Positions 34,060 through 37,700 of a stretch of DNA of 37,700 nt are shown piece by piece (position 1 is the first letter of the stretch; every line of letters begins with the position of its first letter). The stretch covers positions 1-37,700 of the forward strand of contig NZ_MRZN01000023.1 in NCBI RefSeq assembly GCF_002614725.1. Reading direction: 5' to 3'. The stretch is from Staphylococcus edaphicus (GTDB lineage: Bacteria > Bacillota > Bacilli > Staphylococcales > Staphylococcaceae). A program made the position numbers and the translations under genes. The notes below the pieces were generated by a model. The model had not been told where the DNA came from and made no database searches. It saw only the letters and a program-made list of their open reading frames with translations.

Positions 34060-35270
34060 TTCCATATGGCACATTTACGTTCTTCCTTATAGCACTGATA
34101 GTTTTAATTCCGGTGATTATATTAGGTTTATTTGAAAAAAGAAGCCGCATATATAACGGTATTAGTACAGCTATTATGATTGTTCTCATATTTTCATCTG
34201 ATAAGCATAATTTATTTGGTCAAACATTTCTAAGTGTTCAACTTATAAATTTTGTGTTATACCTCATATGGCAAGTCGCGATTATTATGTTTTATTGGAA
34301 ATCGCGTTCAAAAAACAACTCATTTATGAAGTTTTTCATAGTGATTACTTTATCCATATTGCCATTGGTTGTGGTGAAAGTAATGCAAAGTTCATGGTTT
34401 GGTACAGCGCAATTAAAGCTTCATGAAAATAAAGTTATTGAATTAATAGGATTTTTGGGTATCTCTTATGTTACTTTCAAAAGTGTTCAATTGTTAATGG
34501 AAATACGAGATGGTTCAATAAAAGAAGTTAAGATTGCAAAGGTATTTCAATTTATCTCATTCTTTCCAACTATTTCATCTGGACCAATTGATCGATATAA
34601 GCGATTTGTTAAAGATGAAACTAAAATACCGACGAGTGAAAATTATCGTGTATCGCTAAATAAAGCAATTCATTTCATCATGTTAGGCTTTTTATATAAA
34701 TATATTATTGCTTATTTAATACAAGTTTATGCAATTAATCCATTATTGCTGGACTTTTCAAACTTCACAGCTAAATGGTTGTATATGTATGCTTATAGCT
34801 TATATTTATTTTTTGATTTTGCTGGTTATTCCTTATTTGCTATGGCATTTAGTTATTTATATGGCATCCAAACACCACAAAACTTCAAGCAACCTTTTAA
34901 AGCTAAAAATATTAAAGACTTTTGGAACAGATGGCATATGTCATTATCGTTTTGGTTTAGAGACTGTATCTATATGCGATCACTATTTTTTATGTCTAAA
35001 AAACGTTTATTAAAAAATCAATTTACAATGTCTAATATTGCCTTTTCATTAAACTTTTTAATCATGGGCGTATGGCATGGCCTAGAAATTTATTACATTT
35101 TATATGGTTTATATCATGCAGCACTATTTATTGGCTATGGTTATTATGAAAAATGGCGTAAAACGCATCCGCCAAGGTGGTCAAATCAATTTACAACAAT
35201 ATTAAGTATTGTGGTTACATTCCATTTTGTAACATTTGGCTTTCTCATCTTTTCTGGGAAACTGTTTTAA
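34056..35270 (+). CDS. dltB: DltB, MBOAT D-alanyl transferase
   Basis: A 404-residue membrane protein with about 11 helices. It is an MBOAT-family acyltransferase that receives D-alanine from DltC at the inner face and passes it outward. The conserved MBOAT histidine is His341 in [20 protein letters not shown], with a second, conserved histidine His294 in [28 protein letters not shown] is another family block. The start ATG overlaps the dltA stop (ATGA), implying translational coupling. Confidence 0.95.
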   Translation: MIPYGTFTFFLIALIVLIPVIILGLFEKRSRIYNGISTAIMIVLIFSSDKHNLFGQTFLSVQLINFVLYLIWQVAIIMFYWKSRSKNNSFMKFFIVITLSILPLVVVKVMQSSWFGTAQLKLHENKVIELIGFLGISYVTFKSVQLLMEIRDGSIKEVKIAKVFQFISFFPTISSGPIDRYKRFVKDETKIPTSENYRVSLNKAIHFIMLGFLYKYIIAYLIQVYAINPLLLDFSNFTAKWLYMYAYSLYLFFDFAGYSLFAMAFSYLYGIQTPQNFKQPFKAKNIKDFWNRWHMSLSFWFRDCIYMRSLFFMSKKRLLKNQFTMSNIAFSLNFLIMGVWHGLEIYYILYGLYHAALFIGYGYYEKWRKTHPPRWSNQFTTILSIVVTFHFVTFGFLIFSGKLF

Positions 35271-35290
35271 AAATTTAGGAGGAAATTATT

Positions 35291-35527
35291 ATGGAATTTA
35301 GAGATCAAGTATTAGATTTATTAACGGAAGTTGCTGAAAATAATATTATTAAAGAGAATCCAGATATAGAACTATTTGAAGAAGGTATCATAGATTCATT
35401 CCAAACAGTTGGACTTTTATTAGAAATACAAAACAAACTGGATATAGAAGTTTCAATTATGGATTTTGATAGAGATGAATGGGCGACACCTAATAAGATT
35501 GTAGCGGTATTAGAAGAATTACGATGA
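35291..35527 (+). CDS. dltC: D-alanyl carrier protein
   Basis: A 78-residue acyl-carrier-like protein. The phosphopantetheine serine is Ser36 in [13 protein letters not shown]. The rest is a four-helix carrier fold ([40 protein letters not shown]). AGGAGG lies six bases before ATG. It ends with ATGA overlap to dltD. It shuttles D-alanine from DltA to DltB. Confidence 0.96.
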   Translation: MEFRDQVLDLLTEVAENNIIKENPDIELFEEGIIDSFQTVGLLLEIQNKLDIEVSIMDFDRDEWATPNKIVAVLEELR

Positions 35528-36672
35528 AACTAAAACCATTTATACCCATTATTATAAGCCTAATGCTTTTTGGCATATTTATCATAACGCCAGCAAGCTG
35601 GTTCACTGGTTTAATCAATTCAAAAACCTTAACTACCCAACGTGTTGCTCTAACTGATCAAGTATTAAAAGGTACCTTAATACAAGATAAAATGTATCAG
35701 TCTAATGCTTATTATCCTATTTACGGTTCAAGTGAATTAGAAAAAGATGATCCATTCAATCCAGCATTAATATTAGATGGTAGGAAAGATGTTCCGAAAA
35801 AACCATTTTTAATCGGTACAGGTGGCTCAACTGATTTGGTAAATGCGGTAGAACTTGGCTCACAATATGAACATTTAAAAGGTAAGAAAATGGCATTTAT
35901 TGTGTCACCACAGTGGTTTACTAAAAAAGGTTTAACTCAGTCAAATTTTAAAGCTCGAATTTCTAAGGCGCAATTAAATCAATTATTTAATCAAGGGCAC
36001 CTAAGTCCAGAATTGAAACAACGCTACGCTAAACGATTGCTCCAATTTAAAGATGTAGAGAATAGAGATTATTTAAAGCAAGTAGCACAAGGGAAAGATG
36101 TAGATAATGATCATTATTTATCTCCATTTAAAGACAATCAATTGAAAAAAATTGAGTCGCTTAAAGCGCCATACCCTTTGACTACTGCGCCAGTATCGCA
36201 TGTTAAACCAATTCAATCGAAAAACGAATCATGGAGCACCTTGAAATCACAAGCTGCATCTTATGGTTCAAAACATACGCAATCTAATGCGTTTGGTATT
36301 CGCGATGAATACTGGGATTTAATTCAAAATCATAAACGAAAAATTAATAGAAACTATGAATTTAAAGTGAACTCGCCAGAATTTAATGATTTAGAATTAT
36401 TAGTAGATACATTGAACGAAGCGGGAGCAGATGTTGAATACATTATTCTGCCATCTAATGGTAAATGGTATGATCACATTGGCATTAAAAAAGATAGACG
36501 CCAAAAAGTATATGACAAGATTAATCAAACCATTGTTGAGCATGGTGGTCATACGTATAACATGACTGATAAAGATTATGAACCATACGTAGTAAGTGAT
36601 GCGGTACATATTGGCTGGAAAGGCTGGGTATACATCGCTGAACGTATTGATCAACATATGCATAAAAAATAA
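35524..36672 (+). CDS. dltD: DltD, D-alanyl transfer protein
   Basis: A 382-residue protein with one N-terminal membrane anchor (about 5-23) and an outside SGNH-hydrolase-like domain that finishes D-alanylation of lipoteichoic acid. The nucleophile is Ser70 in [15 protein letters not shown], and the Asp/His pair is in [15 protein letters not shown] near the C-terminus. [18 protein letters not shown] and [11 protein letters not shown] are typical DltD blocks. The start overlaps dltC by four bases. Last gene of the operon, with a strong terminator. Confidence 0.95.
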   Translation: MKLKPFIPIIISLMLFGIFIITPASWFTGLINSKTLTTQRVALTDQVLKGTLIQDKMYQSNAYYPIYGSSELEKDDPFNPALILDGRKDVPKKPFLIGTGGSTDLVNAVELGSQYEHLKGKKMAFIVSPQWFTKKGLTQSNFKARISKAQLNQLFNQGHLSPELKQRYAKRLLQFKDVENRDYLKQVAQGKDVDNDHYLSPFKDNQLKKIESLKAPYPLTTAPVSHVKPIQSKNESWSTLKSQAASYGSKHTQSNAFGIRDEYWDLIQNHKRKINRNYEFKVNSPEFNDLELLVDTLNEAGADVEYIILPSNGKWYDHIGIKKDRRQKVYDKINQTIVEHGGHTYNMTDKDYEPYVVSDAVHIGWKGWVYIAERIDQHMHKK

Positions 36673-36684
36673 TTTGTAGAATGT

Positions 36685-36735
36685 AAAAATCCTTTCAAAT
36701 CTCATTATTCATGATATTATTGAAAGGATTTTTTT
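36685..36735 (+). terminator. dlt operon terminator
   Basis: The arms 36685-36698 and 36720-36733 (AAAAATCCTTTCAA) pair over 14 bp around a 21-nt loop, followed by TTTTTTT. Confidence 0.9.
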
Positions 36736-36802
36736 ATAAAATTAAGCATAAAACATTCGAGATATTAAAACTCTAGTTCAAAAGTTATAATCATCTTAAA
36801 AA

Positions 36803-36840
36803 TAAAAAAAACCTAGGACACTGTCATTGTGTTCTAGGTT
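36803..36840 (-). terminator. Terminator of the Nfu gene
   Basis: AACCTAGGACAC (36810-36821) pairs with GTGTTCTAGGTT (36829-36840), one G-U. On the minus strand TTTTTTTATTTT follows. Confidence 0.88.
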
Positions 36841-36897
36841 AATAAGCGTTCGAAAGCGACTAAATTTCCTGATGTTTATATATAGTAAATCTATCTA

Positions 36898-37140
36898 TTA
36901 GAATACTTGTTCTACTTCGATTACTCCTGGTACTTCTTCGTGCAAAGCACGTTCGATACCTGCTTTTAATGTGATTGTTGAACTAGGGCATGTACCACAT
37001 GCACCATGTAATTGTAATTTAACAATACCGTCCTCGACATCTACTAGTGAACAGTCACCGCCGTCGCGTAATAAGAAGGGACGCAGTTTTTCGATAACTT
37101 CTGCTACTTGATCAAACATCGTTACGTTTTCAGTTGGCAT
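36898..37140 (-). CDS. nfu: NifU C-terminal-like Fe-S carrier (Nfu/YutI-like)
   Basis: An 80-residue protein of the Nfu family that receives 4Fe-4S clusters from the Suf scaffold and delivers them to target enzymes. The cluster CxxC is Cys48 and Cys51 in [35 protein letters not shown] is the classic Nfu opening. It is the short form with a single Nfu domain. ATG 37140-37138 follows AAAGGAGG by eight bases; a longer frame starting MKGGIF precedes that site. In B. subtilis the counterpart yutI also lies by yuzD. In S. aureus Nfu supports aconitase and lipoate enzymes. Confidence 0.93.
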   Translation of the reverse strand: MPTENVTMFDQVAEVIEKLRPFLLRDGGDCSLVDVEDGIVKLQLHGACGTCPSSTITLKAGIERALHEEVPGVIEVEQVF

Positions 37141-37247
37141 AAAAATGCCTCCTTTCAAGTAAATTATTTCATTTTCTACTTATCTTTTTATTATAATAGA
37201 AATGTAGTGAAAAATCTATAAATCAAGACAAAAGAGGAGAAAGATAT

Positions 37248-37559
37248 ATGGATAAAGTGAGTGTCGTAGTGTATGGGGCAGATATTGTATGTGCAAGTTG
37301 TGTTAATGCACCAACTTCGCGTAATACATTTGATTGGTTACAACCATTATTAAAACGTAAATATCCTGAAAAGCAATTTGAATTTACTTATATCGATATA
37401 GAAAAAGATACAGAAAATTTAACGGACCATGACCAACAATTTATTGAACGCATACAAGAAGACGAACTGTTTTATCCTTTAGTTACTATGAATGATGCGT
37501 ATGTATCAGATGGCTATGTGCAGTTAAAAGATATTACTAAATTTATGGATACACAGTAA
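37248..37559 (+). CDS. yuzD: YuzD family protein (DUF1462)
   Basis: A 103-residue protein with a thioredoxin-like fold. It starts MDKVSVVVYGADIVCASCVNAPTS, with a CxxC pair at Cys15 and Cys18, then the conserved YIDIEKDTENLTDHDQQFIERI and LFYPLVTMNDAYVSDGYVQL. A staphylococcal member has a known structure, but the function is not established. It is divergent from nfu, with about 107 nt between them. AGAGGAG lies seven bases or so before the ATG. Confidence 0.9.
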   Translation: MDKVSVVVYGADIVCASCVNAPTSRNTFDWLQPLLKRKYPEKQFEFTYIDIEKDTENLTDHDQQFIERIQEDELFYPLVTMNDAYVSDGYVQLKDITKFMDTQ

Positions 37560-37565
37560 ATCAAA

Positions 37566-37700
37566 AGGAGGCTGGGACATAAATACCCAATCTCAAAAAA
37601 AGAGGGCTAATCCTTTATGGGTTAGTCCTCTTTATATTTAAAATCTTACGATTTTGACCGTGCATGCTTGCCTGGGGTATGGTTCGAGCCTGTAGTCTCT
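37566..37700 (+). repeat. Staphylococcal dispersed intergenic repeat, runs off the edge
   Basis: The sequence GGAGGCTGGGACATAAAT, then a hairpin, then GACCGTGCATGCTTGCC and GGGGTATGGTTCGAGCC looks like the common non-coding repeat found between staphylococcal genes. It continues beyond the window, so its full extent is unknown. The call rests on memory of similar elements. Confidence 0.55.
37599..37634 (+). terminator. Hairpin terminator after yuzD, inside the repeat
   Basis: AGAGGGCTAATCC (37601-37613) pairs with GGGTTAGTCCTCT (37619-37631), with two G-U pairs, followed by TTTATATTTA. Confidence 0.8.

Overview
The window is about 37.7 kb of AT-rich chromosome from a Staphylococcus. Gene order matches the staphylococcal core chromosome (aroD, gcvH, met ABC transporter, sufCDSUB, lipA, yut genes, dltXABCD, nfu, yuzD). 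It also parallels the Bacillus subtilis yus/yur/yun/yut blocks. AroD and DltA look clearly different from the S. aureus proteins as I remember them, while LipA is near identical. I therefore infer a non-aureus (coagulase-negative type) species, but cannot name it. No insertion sequence, prophage, CRISPR array, tRNA or rRNA was seen. The only dispersed-repeat-like DNA is at the right edge.

Layout. 1-5200: small lineage-specific genes, several of them single-pass or multi-pass membrane peptides, a TM2 protein, a YozE-like protein, and a citrate transporter with a CcpA-type cre site. 5300-6850: a GNAT acetyltransferase, a frameshifted mini-membrane-peptide locus with its own extended -10 promoter, and an Ohr peroxidase. 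7000-10730: aroD, a nitroreductase, a thioredoxin-like protein, an ArsC/Spx-fold protein, gcvH, and a coupled Toprim + thioredoxin pair (YusF/YusE type). 10730-13580: a SAM-I riboswitch and the methionine ABC transporter metN-metP-metQ. 13680-15750: a CNNM/CBS membrane protein and a DUF368 polyprenyl-phosphate transporter, both on the minus strand. 16100-21780: sufC-sufD-sufS-sufU-sufB. 21800-24610: a zinc-ribbon protein, a second CNNM/CBS protein and a nitronate monooxygenase. 24700-32150: DUF72, TSUP transporter, cytosolic 5'-nucleotidase-like protein, lipA, YutD, DUF3055, an orphan HepT-like protein, a NagD-type phosphatase and a D-2-hydroxyacid dehydrogenase. 32300-36740: the complete dltXABCD operon with a good sigmaA-type promoter. 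36800-37700: Nfu-type Fe-S carrier, YuzD and a repeat-like tail.

How the genes fit together. Much of the window concerns Fe-S and sulfur or redox chemistry: SufCDSUB builds clusters, Nfu delivers them, LipA consumes them to make lipoate, and GcvH carries lipoate. Methionine import is wired to SAM. Several small CxxC proteins and Ohr handle thiol or peroxide stress. A second theme is the envelope: D-alanylation of teichoic acids (Dlt) and undecaprenyl-phosphate recycling (DUF368).

The most unusual points are: the broken small hydrophobic peptide gene at 6187-6289; a Fur/PerR-like perfect palindrome before the CNNM gene at 22313; a better-spaced out-of-frame start overlapping lipA; a HepT-family protein lacking the catalytic histidine; and mutually exclusive hairpins in the leader of the nitronate monooxygenase gene. 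I saw no convincing wholly new multi-gene system.
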